A DNA stretch of 49,272 nt, taken from Acetothermia bacterium UBA3571 (GTDB taxonomy: Bacteria; Bipolaricaulota; Bipolaricaulia; Bipolaricaulales; Bipolaricaulaceae). Under the pieces are notes generated by a model, which worked only from the letters and a program-made list of their open reading frames with translations, had not been told where the DNA came from and ran no database searches. The position numbers were made by a program, and so were the translations under genes. The stretch lies in the NCBI GenBank assembly GCA_002375995.1, contig DFNI01000042.1, positions 1-49,272 of the forward strand, in the 5' to 3' direction. Below, piece after piece: positions 16,243-24,282 of this stretch (position 1 is its first letter; each line of letters opens with the position of its first letter).

Positions 16243-17772
16243 ATGAACTTGATCATAACGGTGGTAATTTCCGCCGTGATCGCTTTTTCCTTGGGGGCAG
16301 GCCTGGGGCTCCTGCTCGCCCTGCGGCGCCAGCGCCGGGCGCGGGTGCGAGCGGAGGAGATCATCGCCGCCGCCGAGGAGGAGGCGGAACGGCTGCGCAA
16401 GGAAAAGCTCCTCCACACAGAGGAGGAGATAAGGAAGCTTCGGGAAAGGGAAGAAGCGAGGCTTAGGCGCCGCGAGGCGGAGCTTTCGGCCATCGAAGAG
16501 CGGCTTTTGGCGCGGGAGAACCGCCTGAGGCGCCGGGAAAGCCAGCTTGAGTCGCTGGAGGACCTCTTGCATAAGCAGGAGTCCGAGGTCCGAAAGATCC
16601 TGGAGAAGGGCCGCAAGCTCCTAGAAGAAGAGGAAAAGCTCCTCCAGCGGCTGAGCGGCTTCACCAAGGAGGAAGCCAAGGAATACCTCCTCAAACTCGT
16701 TGAGGCCGACGCCGAAAAGCACTTCGCCCAGAGGATCGCCGCGGTGGAACAGCGCTACCGCCAGGAGGCGGAGAAATTGGCCAAGGAAATCCTGGCCACC
16801 GCGGTGCAGCGCTACGCCGCCGAGTACGCCGAGGAAAATACCGTTTCCACCGTGCCCCTTCCTTCAGAAGAATTTAAGGGCCGCATCATCGGCCGCGAGG
16901 GCCGCAACATCCGCACCTTCGAGGCCCTCACCGGGGTGGACGTTTTGGTGGACGACACCCCGGATGTGGTGGTCCTTTCCTCCTTCAATCCCCTGCGGCG
17001 GGAGATCGCCCGGCTGGCCATGGAGAAGTTGATCGAGGACGGGCGGATCCATCCCGCCCGGATCGAAGAGAAGGTACGGCGGGCCAAGGAAAGGGTGGAG
17101 GAGCTCATCCGCGAGTATGGGGAGCGGGCCACCTTCGAGGTGGGGCTGGAGCTTCCCCCGGAGCTCATCATGCTTTTGGGAAGGCTGCATTTCCGCACGA
17201 GCTACGGACAAAACCAGCTCCAGCACTCCCTCGAAGTAAGCTACCTTTCCCGCCTCATCGCCGAGGAGCTGGGGGTGGACCCGAACCTGGCCAAGAGGGC
17301 GGGGCTTTTGCACGATATCGGCAAGGCCCTGGACCAAGAGGTGGAGGGGTCCCACGCCCTCATCGGGGCGGATTTGGCACGCCGCTACGGGGAGCGGCCG
17401 GTGATCGTGAACGCCATCGCCGCGCACCACGAAGAAGCGGAGCCCGCTTCGGTGATCGCCGCTATTGTCCAGGCAGCGGACACCCTCTCTGCCGCCCGTC
17501 CCGGGGCCCGGCGGGAGACCTACGAGCGCTACATCCAGCGGTTGCGGGAGCTTGAGGAACTCTGTCGGGCGTACCCGGAAGTGGGAGAGGCCTACGCGCT
17601 TCAGGCGGGGCGGGAGGTGCGGGTGGTGGTACGGCCCGAGCGCACCTCCGATGAGATGGCTTCCAAGTTGGCGTATGATATCGCGCGCCAGATCGAGGAA
17701 CAGTTACAATACCCTGGCGAGATAAAGGTCACGGTCATCCGGCAGGTACAATATACGGAGACCGCCAGGTGA
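16243..17772 (+). CDS. rny: Ribonuclease Y
   Basis: A 509-residue membrane-anchored endoribonuclease that initiates mRNA decay. Domains in order: a transmembrane helix (about 2-28), a long charged coiled coil (about 30-190), a KH domain with 'GRIIGREGRNIRTFE' (about 210-225), and an HD domain with metal-binding 'LLHDIGKALD' near 355. The C-terminal region 'RQVQYTETAR' is typical. Length is the family norm (~510-520). The gene is followed after 12 nt by spoVS, a frequent pairing in Firmicutes and Thermus-like genomes. Confidence 0.96.
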   Translation: MNLIITVVISAVIAFSLGAGLGLLLALRRQRRARVRAEEIIAAAEEEAERLRKEKLLHTEEEIRKLREREEARLRRREAELSAIEERLLARENRLRRRESQLESLEDLLHKQESEVRKILEKGRKLLEEEEKLLQRLSGFTKEEAKEYLLKLVEADAEKHFAQRIAAVEQRYRQEAEKLAKEILATAVQRYAAEYAEENTVSTVPLPSEEFKGRIIGREGRNIRTFEALTGVDVLVDDTPDVVVLSSFNPLRREIARLAMEKLIEDGRIHPARIEEKVRRAKERVEELIREYGERATFEVGLELPPELIMLLGRLHFRTSYGQNQLQHSLEVSYLSRLIAEELGVDPNLAKRAGLLHDIGKALDQEVEGSHALIGADLARRYGERPVIVNAIAAHHEEAEPASVIAAIVQAADTLSAARPGARRETYERYIQRLRELEELCRAYPEVGEAYALQAGREVRVVVRPERTSDEMASKLAYDIARQIEEQLQYPGEIKVTVIRQVQYTETAR

Positions 17773-17784
17773 AAGGAGGTAGTT

Positions 17785-18099
17785 GTGAACGTATTGAAGA
17801 TCGCGGCGACTTCCAATCCCAGCGCAGCAGCGGGAGCCTTGGCCAACACGATCCGTGAGTTCGGCGTGGCGGAGCTCCAAGCCATCGGTCCCAAAGCGGT
17901 CAACCAAGCGGTGAAATGCATCGCCATCGCCCGGGGCTATATGGCCCCAAGCGGGGTGGATCTCTTTTTCGTCCCCTCCTTCACCGATGTGGAGATAAAC
18001 GGTGAAATGAAGACCGCGTTGCGCTTCACCGTGCGCTCGCGGACGCCGGTGACGAGCCTGAGGCCCCGTACCCGCGGAGGGGGTGCCGACACCATCTGA
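17785..18099 (+). CDS. spoVS: SpoVS-family Alba-like protein
   Basis: A 104-residue protein of the stage V sporulation protein S family, small nucleic-acid-binding-like proteins with an Alba-type fold. The conserved core 'VLKIAATSNPSAAAGALANTIRE' and 'GPKAVNQAVKCIAIARGY' is intact. SpoVS is widespread in non-sporulating bacteria, so the name does not imply sporulation here. GTG 17785 follows an AAAGGAGG Shine-Dalgarno. The C-terminus is ~15 residues longer than the ~86-residue core. Adjacency to rny suggests a role with RNA, but this is inference. Confidence 0.93.
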   Translation: MNVLKIAATSNPSAAAGALANTIREFGVAELQAIGPKAVNQAVKCIAIARGYMAPSGVDLFFVPSFTDVEINGEMKTALRFTVRSRTPVTSLRPRTRGGGADTI

Positions 18100-18155
18100 G
18101 CGAAAACAAACCCGGGCGGCCTTCCCCCTGGCGCGAAGCCTTACGGGCCGTTTAC

Positions 18156-18356
18156 TTGGTAAGCCAGCTGGGGCTTACCGTGGTATTCGGGGGGCTTGTG
18201 GGGTGGGGTGTTGGTTTGGGGATAGACCGGTTGCGGGGCGGAGGGAAGGCCGCCCAGGTGGTGGGGATATTCGTGGGATTGGCGGGTGGGGCGTGGGGGG
18301 CGTGGCGCGAGCTCAAACAAGCCTTGGACGAACGGGGGGAAAGGAAGGATGAATAG
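18156..18356 (+). CDS. AtpZ/AtpI-like small membrane protein
   Basis: At least 66 residues with two hydrophobic helices and a central 'GLGIDRLRGGG' turn, the pattern of the ATPase_gene1 (AtpZ) family that assists F1Fo-ATP synthase assembly or Mg/Ca entry. TTG 18156 is the first standard start. However, the frame stays open upstream through a family-like 'WREALRAVYLVSQLGLT' to a CTG at 18096 that overlaps the spoVS stop and has GGAGGGGGTG upstream. The true start may therefore be CTG 18096. No atp operon is nearby. The stop overlaps the next gene's ATG (18349) by 8 nt. Confidence 0.65.
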   Translation: MVSQLGLTVVFGGLVGWGVGLGIDRLRGGGKAAQVVGIFVGLAGGAWGAWRELKQALDERGERKDE

Positions 18357-20913
18357 CTTTTTCCGCAGACATCGGGTTGCGATCCTTTGGGCGGTCCTCG
18401 GGAGCTTCGTCTTCGGAAGCATTATCCTCTTTGCTTTCAACCGCATCTTTTACTATCAGCGTAGCCGCCCCCAGGGGCCGGAGGCGGAGACGGTGCTCGT
18501 GGCGGGAGGGGTGGAGTTCGCCAGGTCCACCTTGGACCAGGCCTACAGGAACCTCGTGGACACCTACGAGCGTTTCTACCGCAGCCTGGGGCTGGACTTC
18601 ACCGAACAGCTCGCCGGCACCGATGGGCTATTTCGCCAACAGACGTTGCGCGCCCAGGCCGCCGAGGGCCTCATCTATCAGGTTATCGTGACCCAGGAAG
18701 CGAAGAAACTCGGGATCTCCGTCTCCAAATCAGAGCTCAATCAAGCCACGGAAGAGAGGTATCAGGAATATCTTCAAAGCCTAGGGGTGACCGAGGATAG
18801 GTTCGAGGAGTACCTCCGTTCACGCGGCCAGACCCTGGCCCAGTTCAAGGCCGATCTGCGGAATCAAGTCCGCTTCCAACTATTGGAGAAGAAGCTAAAG
18901 GCCTTTATCGTGGGTCCCATAGACCCCACGGAGGAAGACCTCAAAGCTTATTATGAAGAGAACAAGGACCGGTATCGGGAAGAGCCCGAGAAGGTGAAGG
19001 TCGCTTACATCCTTATAAAAGAGGACAAGGAACTTGCCAATCAGGTGCTGGAGAAAGCCAAAGCTCCCGACGCGGATTTCGCGAAGCTTGTGGAAGAATA
19101 TTCCCAGGACGAGAAGGCGAAGGAAAACGGGGGGATCATCGATTGGTTCTCCCGGGGAGAGTCCGATCTCCCGTGGGATGTAGAAGGGAAGGCCTTCGAG
19201 CTGGACGAGGGCGAAGTGACCTTGGTCGAATACGGCAACGACTTCTACATCCTGAAAGTCTTGGGAAAGAAACCCGCGGTGTACAAACCTTTCGAGGAAG
19301 TCAAGGAGGATCTTAAGAAAACCTACATCCAAGAGAAGGAACGCGAGAAATGGGAGGCATGGCGGAAGGAAAAGCGCGAACAGATACAGCTTGAAGTGAA
19401 GGACCCGGTGCTTGCGGCCTTCATCGCTTACGGCGAGGGAGACAAAAACGACGCGTTGGATCGGCTCCTTGCTGCCAAGCAAACCATGCTCGACCCCAAC
19501 CTCGACTACTACATCGGCAGGATCTACGAGGATCTCTACCTGGATGTGGGGAAAGAGGTTGCCGAACTGGAGAAGAAGGAAGAGCGAACTGAGGAAGAAG
19601 AGGCGAAGCTCAGCGAACTCAAGGAGAAACAGGAGCAGTACAAGAAAAAAGCCGTGGAATATTACATAGCCTTCGCGGAGGAAGGCGAGGGAGACGAAGC
19701 CCTCTACAAGCGTATCACCGCTTTGGAACCCCAAAACGCCTACGCCCTCACGAGGTTAGGAGATCTCTACTTCGACCGGGAACTTTACGTAGAGGCGGAG
19801 CGCTGGTACGACCAAGCTGTGAACGCCGACCCGGAGATGGTGGAGGCCATCGTGGGCCAGGGAAACGTGGCCATGGCATTGGGCCTCTACGATCGCGCCC
19901 AGGATCGTTACAAGAAGGCGCTGGAGTTACGGCCGGACGACAACACGATAAAGCTGAAACTAGCAGAAGCTTACCTCAAAGGGAAAAAGCTCTCGGAAGC
20001 CCGACCCCTGATCGAAGCCGTCCTTTCCGCCTCGCCCAGCAACGATCGAGCTCTGAAGCTCATGGGAGACCTCCTTATGGCCGAAGGCAAACCCAAAGAG
20101 GCAATCGATTATTATGAGCGGGCGGTGGAGCGCAACCCCGCGTGGGATTACCGTTTGGCTTTGGGAGACGCATACCGAGCCGCCGGCGATGTGGACAAGG
20201 CCCTGGACATCTACGAAAGGGTGAAGAACCGCTATCCATACCGTTACGAGCCGTATGCCCGCTTGGCCGAGGTCTACAAGGAGGAGGGAGATACCGAAGA
20301 GGCACTGTTCTGGTATGGAGAAGCCCTTAAGAGAACCACTGATACCCAGGTAAAGGAAGACCTAGCCAAGGCAATTGTGGAGCTTTCCCCCGAGGACCTG
20401 AAGGCCCGCTTCCGCCTGGCCAATTATTACTACCAAAATTACAAGTACAGCGCCGCCATCGAACAGTACCAGTACATCCTCAGCCGTTCGCCCAACGACA
20501 TCGATGCCATCCTCGGCATCGGCGACTGCTACGTAGGAAAGACCCAATACGACGAGGCCATAAAGTGGTACAAACAGGCCCTTTCCCTGTCGAAAGACGA
20601 TGAAGAGAGGATCGGGATTCTCGGCCGAATCATTGAAGCGGACAAAAAGAAGGTCGGTCCGAAAGGGAAGCTGACCCAGGAAGGCCTCGAGGCCCTGTGG
20701 CAGCGGGCCCTGATCTACAAGCGCCTGGGACGCACCGAAGAGGCCAAGAAGGATCTACAGGAGATCTACGATACCGACCCCACCTTCCGGGCGGACGAGC
20801 TTATCCCCTGGCTAAAGGAACTGGGGGTTGAGGTAGAGGAACAAACTCCCTCCGTCGCCCCCGTTCCCGAAGCCGGGCCTCAAACGCCGTCGGCAGGGGA
20901 GACTCAGGGGTGA
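18349..20913 (+). CDS. Membrane-anchored SurA/PrsA-type peptidyl-prolyl isomerase fused to TPRs
   Basis: 854 residues. An N-terminal membrane helix (about 8-30) is followed by a SurA-N-like helical chaperone region (about 50-200), and a parvulin rotamase domain (about 210-330) with 'VKVAYILIKED', 'FAKLVEEYSQDEKAKENGGIIDWFSRGE' and 'FYILKVLGKKP'. A charged coiled coil around 400-430 precedes roughly ten TPR-like repeats to about 840. It resembles PpiD/SurA foldases that help outer-membrane and exported proteins fold, with an unusual long TPR tail, all probably outside the cytoplasm. ATG 18349 has a GGAAAGGAAGG Shine-Dalgarno. The barrel proteins at 6277-9077 are plausible clients (inference). 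Confidence 0.86.
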   Translation: MNSFFRRHRVAILWAVLGSFVFGSIILFAFNRIFYYQRSRPQGPEAETVLVAGGVEFARSTLDQAYRNLVDTYERFYRSLGLDFTEQLAGTDGLFRQQTLRAQAAEGLIYQVIVTQEAKKLGISVSKSELNQATEERYQEYLQSLGVTEDRFEEYLRSRGQTLAQFKADLRNQVRFQLLEKKLKAFIVGPIDPTEEDLKAYYEENKDRYREEPEKVKVAYILIKEDKELANQVLEKAKAPDADFAKLVEEYSQDEKAKENGGIIDWFSRGESDLPWDVEGKAFELDEGEVTLVEYGNDFYILKVLGKKPAVYKPFEEVKEDLKKTYIQEKEREKWEAWRKEKREQIQLEVKDPVLAAFIAYGEGDKNDALDRLLAAKQTMLDPNLDYYIGRIYEDLYLDVGKEVAELEKKEERTEEEEAKLSELKEKQEQYKKKAVEYYIAFAEEGEGDEALYKRITALEPQNAYALTRLGDLYFDRELYVEAERWYDQAVNADPEMVEAIVGQGNVAMALGLYDRAQDRYKKALELRPDDNTIKLKLAEAYLKGKKLSEARPLIEAVLSASPSNDRALKLMGDLLMAEGKPKEAIDYYERAVERNPAWDYRLALGDAYRAAGDVDKALDIYERVKNRYPYRYEPYARLAEVYKEEGDTEEALFWYGEALKRTTDTQVKEDLAKAIVELSPEDLKARFRLANYYYQNYKYSAAIEQYQYILSRSPNDIDAILGIGDCYVGKTQYDEAIKWYKQALSLSKDDEERIGILGRIIEADKKKVGPKGKLTQEGLEALWQRALIYKRLGRTEEAKKDLQEIYDTDPTFRADELIPWLKELGVEVEEQTPSVAPVPEAGPQTPSAGETQG

Positions 20914-21554
20914 TGGGGAGAAGGGCGGAAGAGGCGTTTAGGGAGCTGGTGGAGGTGGTGGCCCGTCTGCGGGGCCCGGAGGGGTGTCCCTGGGACCGGG
21001 CACAGAGTCACCGTTCCCTTTTGCCCTATTTGATAGAGGAAGCGTACGAGGTCGCTGAGGCCATCGAGGAGGAGAGTTCCGAGAAGCTGAAGGACGAGCT
21101 CGGGGACCTCCTGCTTCAGGTCCTTCTTCACGCCCGCATAGAGGAAGAGAAGGGAAGATTCTCCATCACGGATGTAGTGGAGAACCTGAAGGAAAAGCTC
21201 ATCCGCCGCCACCCTCATGTCTTCGGAAAGGCCGAGGCCAAAACCCCTGAAGAAGTCCGCGGCCGGTGGGAGGAGATAAAGGAGCGGGAAGGGCGGGGGT
21301 TCGAACTCGGGACGAGGCCCGCCCTTCTTGTGGCCCGGAAGTTCGTGGAGAGGGAGCGGAGTCTGGGGCACGGGATCGAGTTGCCCAAGCGGATCGCGTG
21401 GGAAGAGGGCGATCCCGAGCGGGTGGTGGGGGAAGTGTTGCTGGAAGCGGTCCTCTGGGCGCACGAGCACGGGGTGGAGCCGGAGGTGGCGCTGCGGCGG
21501 GAGATCGCCCGGAGGTTGAATGGAACGCGAGGAGAGGTTAGCGAAGCTCCGTGA
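20913..21554 (+). CDS. mazG: Nucleoside triphosphate pyrophosphohydrolase MazG
   Basis: 213 residues. The all-alpha NTP pyrophosphatase signature is clear: 'GCPWDRAQSHRSLLPYLIEEAYEVAEAIE' followed by 'KLKDELGDLLLQVLLHARI', giving the EExxE...ExxD magnesium site. A second, degenerate MazG repeat appears to fill the C-terminal part. It hydrolyses (d)NTPs to NMP plus pyrophosphate and clears non-canonical nucleotides. The start overlaps the previous stop by 1 nt (TGATG); GTG 20910 is an alternative. The end overlaps the next gene by 35 nt. Confidence 0.93.
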   Translation: MGRRAEEAFRELVEVVARLRGPEGCPWDRAQSHRSLLPYLIEEAYEVAEAIEEESSEKLKDELGDLLLQVLLHARIEEEKGRFSITDVVENLKEKLIRRHPHVFGKAEAKTPEEVRGRWEEIKEREGRGFELGTRPALLVARKFVERERSLGHGIELPKRIAWEEGDPERVVGEVLLEAVLWAHEHGVEPEVALRREIARRLNGTRGEVSEAP

Positions 21555-21801
21555 GCTCCCGCCGCCCCGGGAGGTATACACGCTGTGGGTGGAAACCCAT
21601 GAGGCGGCGGTGGCGTTTATCGAGGCGGTGATCCTCTGGGTGGACCACATCGCCAACGTGCGCCGCGAGTTCAGGAATATCGGCGGCCATACTTGGTTCA
21701 AGATGTACGTAACACCGGGTTATCTTGAAGAAGTTTTGGAAATCCTCCAGCACCTAAAGAGGTTCGTTTACATCGGTTCGGTAAAGGTAGAGGCACCTTG
21801 A
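21520..21801 (+). CDS. Small conserved-type protein, possibly DUF4911
   Basis: A 93-residue acidic/hydrophobic protein without signal peptide. The alternation 'YTLWVETHEAAVAFIEAVILWVDHIA', then 'WFKMYVTPGYLEEVLEILQHL', suggests a small alpha/beta ferredoxin-like domain similar to DUF4911 proteins of Clostridia and Thermotogae; this assignment is from memory of the family pattern. ATG 21520 has a good GGAGGTTGA Shine-Dalgarno inside the end of mazG. It overlaps the following YqeG gene by 4 nt, so the mazG-this-yqeG set is translationally coupled. Function unknown. Confidence 0.7.
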   Translation: MEREERLAKLRELPPPREVYTLWVETHEAAVAFIEAVILWVDHIANVRREFRNIGGHTWFKMYVTPGYLEEVLEILQHLKRFVYIGSVKVEAP

Positions 21802-22376
21802 GGCTCCTGATCCCCGATGAGGCCGTTCCGTCGGTTTTCGCGATCGACTACGGGCGGCTTTGGGAAAAGGGCATTCGGGGCCTCATCTTCGATCTGGACA
21901 ACACCTTGTGTCCCTGGCGCGCTCCCTCGTTGGGGAAGGAAACTGCAGAGCTCCTGAAGCGCCTGCTGGAGCTAAAATTCCGTGTTTGTGTCCTGTCAAA
22001 CGGCAACCTAAGAGCTCGTGAAGGGATCCTGTGGCAATTCGGGCGATTAGGAATTCCCGCAATTTATCCTGCGCGCAAGCCGTTTCCATCAGGGTTTACC
22101 CGGGCCTTGAGGTTCTTGGAGATAAGTTCAAGACAGGCGGCGATAATAGGCGATCAACTTCTTACCGACATATTGGGAGGGAACCTTCTAGGCTTTTATA
22201 CAATCCTCGTCGATCCTCTGAGTCCGGAAGAGCACCCCTGGACCAGATGGGTGATGAGATCTCTGGAACGCATTTTGGGCCGTAAGGTCATATGGCGATC
22301 CGGCCCCGCAGGCGCGGATCGAGGATGTCCCGCAGCGCGTCCCCCACCAGGTTCCAGGCCAGGCAGAATAGGGTGA
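21798..22376 (+). CDS. YqeG-family HAD phosphatase
   Basis: 192 residues, HAD class IIIA. Motif I 'IFDLDNTLCPW' (nucleophile Asp near residue 34), 'VCVLSNGN' (motif II), K in 'ARKPFPSGF' (motif III) and 'IGDQLLTDILGGN' (motif IV) are all present. YqeG/Gep4-type enzymes include phosphatidylglycerophosphate phosphatases, so it might act after PgsA (10637). TTG 21798 overlaps the previous stop. The last ~25 residues are proline/arginine-rich and lie antisense within the dppC-like gene (89-bp convergent overlap). They look like read-through into a neighbour rather than a conserved domain. Confidence 0.87.
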   Translation: MRLLIPDEAVPSVFAIDYGRLWEKGIRGLIFDLDNTLCPWRAPSLGKETAELLKRLLELKFRVCVLSNGNLRAREGILWQFGRLGIPAIYPARKPFPSGFTRALRFLEISSRQAAIIGDQLLTDILGGNLLGFYTILVDPLSPEEHPWTRWVMRSLERILGRKVIWRSGPAGADRGCPAARPPPGSRPGRIG

Positions 22377-23169
22377 TGGCACCCCCGGGGAAGACAAAGG
22401 TATACCAGTAAGCGAGGGGGTTGCCGTGGAGGCCGATGATCCAGTCGCGGGAGAAGCTTATCATCTGGCCCCAGTCCGCATAGTCTTGGGGCAAACCCAC
22501 GCCCAGGAAACTCAGGGCGGCGAAGGTGATAACGATGGAACCCATATTCATCGTTGCCGTCACAAAAACCGGCCAAATAGCATTGGGAAGGATGTGGCTA
22601 ATCAGGATACGATAAATAGGAACTCCAACGGCACGGGCTGCTTGGACATAGTCCATCTCTTTGAGTCGCAGGACCTCGCCCCGCATCAGCCTCGCGTACA
22701 CCATCCATCCAAAAGTTACAAGGGCGATGACACCGCTTTTCACCGTGTGTCCAAGGATCGCTGCCAAGGCCATGGCAGCAGAAAGGAAAGGAAATGCATA
22801 GAAAACATCGGTGATCCTCATGATCACCTCATCTACAATGCCTCCGTAAAAAGCCCCTATCATTCCTAACGTAACTCCTATGGCTGTGGAGAGGCCCACG
22901 ACGAGCAAAGAGACGATCCACGCTAAGCGGGTGCCCCAGACACAACCATAAAATATGTCGTACTGACCAGCGCTCAATCCGAATGGATGTCCCGGCTGTG
23001 GAGGGCGGGGCTCGGACCAGTAACCGTACCGCGGCATGCGGAAGGGCTCGTCGGGCCACTTCGGAGGTGCGATATAGGGGGCCACGAGAGCGACAACACC
23101 AAAGAAAACCAACAAGACGACGCCCGTAAGGCCCAGCGGGTTTTTCAACAGCTTGATCGCGGTCTTCAT
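22288..23169 (-). CDS. ABC transporter permease, DppC/OppC type
   Basis: A 293-residue inner-membrane permease with about six helices. It opens with the OppC-type N-terminal segment ('LLKNPLGLTGVVLLVFFGVVALVAPYIAP'), and 'HPFGLSAGQYDIFYGCVWGTRLA' is a variant of the family's 'HPFGTDxxGRDxxSR' motif. The EAA loop that contacts the ATPase is near 'RLKEMDYVQAARAVGVPIYRILISHILPNA'. The start overlaps the DppB-type stop by 4 nt (ATGA). It forms the translocation pore with the next gene. No ATP-binding subunit is encoded nearby. Confidence 0.93.
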   Translation of the reverse strand: MKTAIKLLKNPLGLTGVVLLVFFGVVALVAPYIAPPKWPDEPFRMPRYGYWSEPRPPQPGHPFGLSAGQYDIFYGCVWGTRLAWIVSLLVVGLSTAIGVTLGMIGAFYGGIVDEVIMRITDVFYAFPFLSAAMALAAILGHTVKSGVIALVTFGWMVYARLMRGEVLRLKEMDYVQAARAVGVPIYRILISHILPNAIWPVFVTATMNMGSIVITFAALSFLGVGLPQDYADWGQMISFSRDWIIGLHGNPLAYWYTFVFPGGAITLFCLAWNLVGDALRDILDPRLRGRIAI

Positions 23170-24200
23170 TCCAACCTCACCCGGGGGTCTATGATGGCGT
23201 AAAGGATGTCCACGATTAAGTTGGCCACTACGATCAAAACACCGCTGAAAAGGAGATAGGCCAAAAGAGCTGGCATGTCGAACTGTCTTGCTGCGTTGGC
23301 CGCCCAGCGTCCGATTCCCGGCAAGTTGAAGATAGTCTCTGTGATTACCAACCCCCCCATGAGCCCTGCTATGGTCAATCCCGCGATGGTAGCAACGGGG
23401 ATCAAGGCGTTTTTACGGGCATGCCGTTTGATCACCACCCGTTCGGGAAGCCCCTTTGCCCGGGCGGTCATGATGTATTCCTGGCGCAGCGTTTCCAACA
23501 TGGAAGATCTGGTAACCCGCAAAAGCAACGCCCAGCTTACGTATGCCAAAGTCATCACCGGGAGAATCAAATGGCGCATGGCATCGGCAAACACCCACCA
23601 GTTCCAGTTCAGGATCGCGTCTAGAGTAATGATGCCCGTATAAACCCGGAACTTCCCCGAAGTGAAAACGTAAAGCCCTACATCGGTGGAAAGCCTTCCC
23701 GGGGGGAACCAGTGAAGCAAACCATAGAAAAGGAAGAGGCCCAGAATTCCTGCCACGAACATGGGGAGGGACCATCCGGTAACCGCGAACACCCGCGCGA
23801 ACTGGTCTACCATGGAATTCTGTTTGACCGCAGAGAGTTGCCCCAACCAAATTCCTCCGAGGATGATGGGAATTGAAGCCCAAAGGGTGAGTTCCACGGT
23901 CTGAGGGAGGAACCGCTTGAACGCATCCGCGACGCTTCGATGGGCCGTTTGGGACCAGCCAAGGTCTCCCCTAAGCACATTGCGGAACCATTTCGCGAAC
24001 TGATACCACCACGGCTTATCCAACCCGTATTCTTTGATGAGGACATCGGGGTCAACGTTTTTCAGCCGACTCACGTCGGGCACGAAGACGGCCAACTTTT
24101 GATAGGGATCCAACAAATTATACATTTGAAAAACCACCACTAGGAGGCCAAACAGAACCAGCGGCAAGATCATCAATCGTCTGATAATATACGCTAACAT
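23166..24200 (-). CDS. ABC transporter permease, DppB/OppB type
   Basis: A 344-residue permease with the typical N-terminal helix ('YIIRRLMILPLVLFGLLVVVF'), a long periplasmic loop and five further helices. The EAA loop is 'MLETLRQEYIMTARAKGLPERVVIKRHARKNALIP'-like (around residues 220-255) and 'IFNLPGIGRWAANA' matches the OppB C-terminal signature. It has its own AGGAGG Shine-Dalgarno after the terminator hairpin that separates it from the binding-protein gene. It pairs with the DppC-like permease to import a peptide, sugar oligomer or metal chelate; the substrate is not deducible. Confidence 0.93.
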   Translation of the reverse strand: MLAYIIRRLMILPLVLFGLLVVVFQMYNLLDPYQKLAVFVPDVSRLKNVDPDVLIKEYGLDKPWWYQFAKWFRNVLRGDLGWSQTAHRSVADAFKRFLPQTVELTLWASIPIILGGIWLGQLSAVKQNSMVDQFARVFAVTGWSLPMFVAGILGLFLFYGLLHWFPPGRLSTDVGLYVFTSGKFRVYTGIITLDAILNWNWWVFADAMRHLILPVMTLAYVSWALLLRVTRSSMLETLRQEYIMTARAKGLPERVVIKRHARKNALIPVATIAGLTIAGLMGGLVITETIFNLPGIGRWAANAARQFDMPALLAYLLFSGVLIVVANLIVDILYAIIDPRVRLE

Positions 24201-24220
24201 TTGTCTTTTTCCTCCTGTTA

Positions 24221-24251
24221 ATAAAAAGGGCGGGGCAAAAGCCCCGCCCTT
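24221..24251 (-). terminator. Intra-operon intrinsic terminator between binding protein and permeases
   Basis: A perfect 11-bp GC-rich stem (24251-24241 with 24236-24226, AAAA on the plus strand as loop) is followed on the minus strand by TTTTTAT (24227-24221). It sits between the binding-protein stop (24283) and the permease start (24200). Partial read-through would give more binding protein than permease. Confidence 0.9.
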
Positions 24252-24282
24252 AGTTTACGAAAGGCCTATTAAAGGCTCAAGT

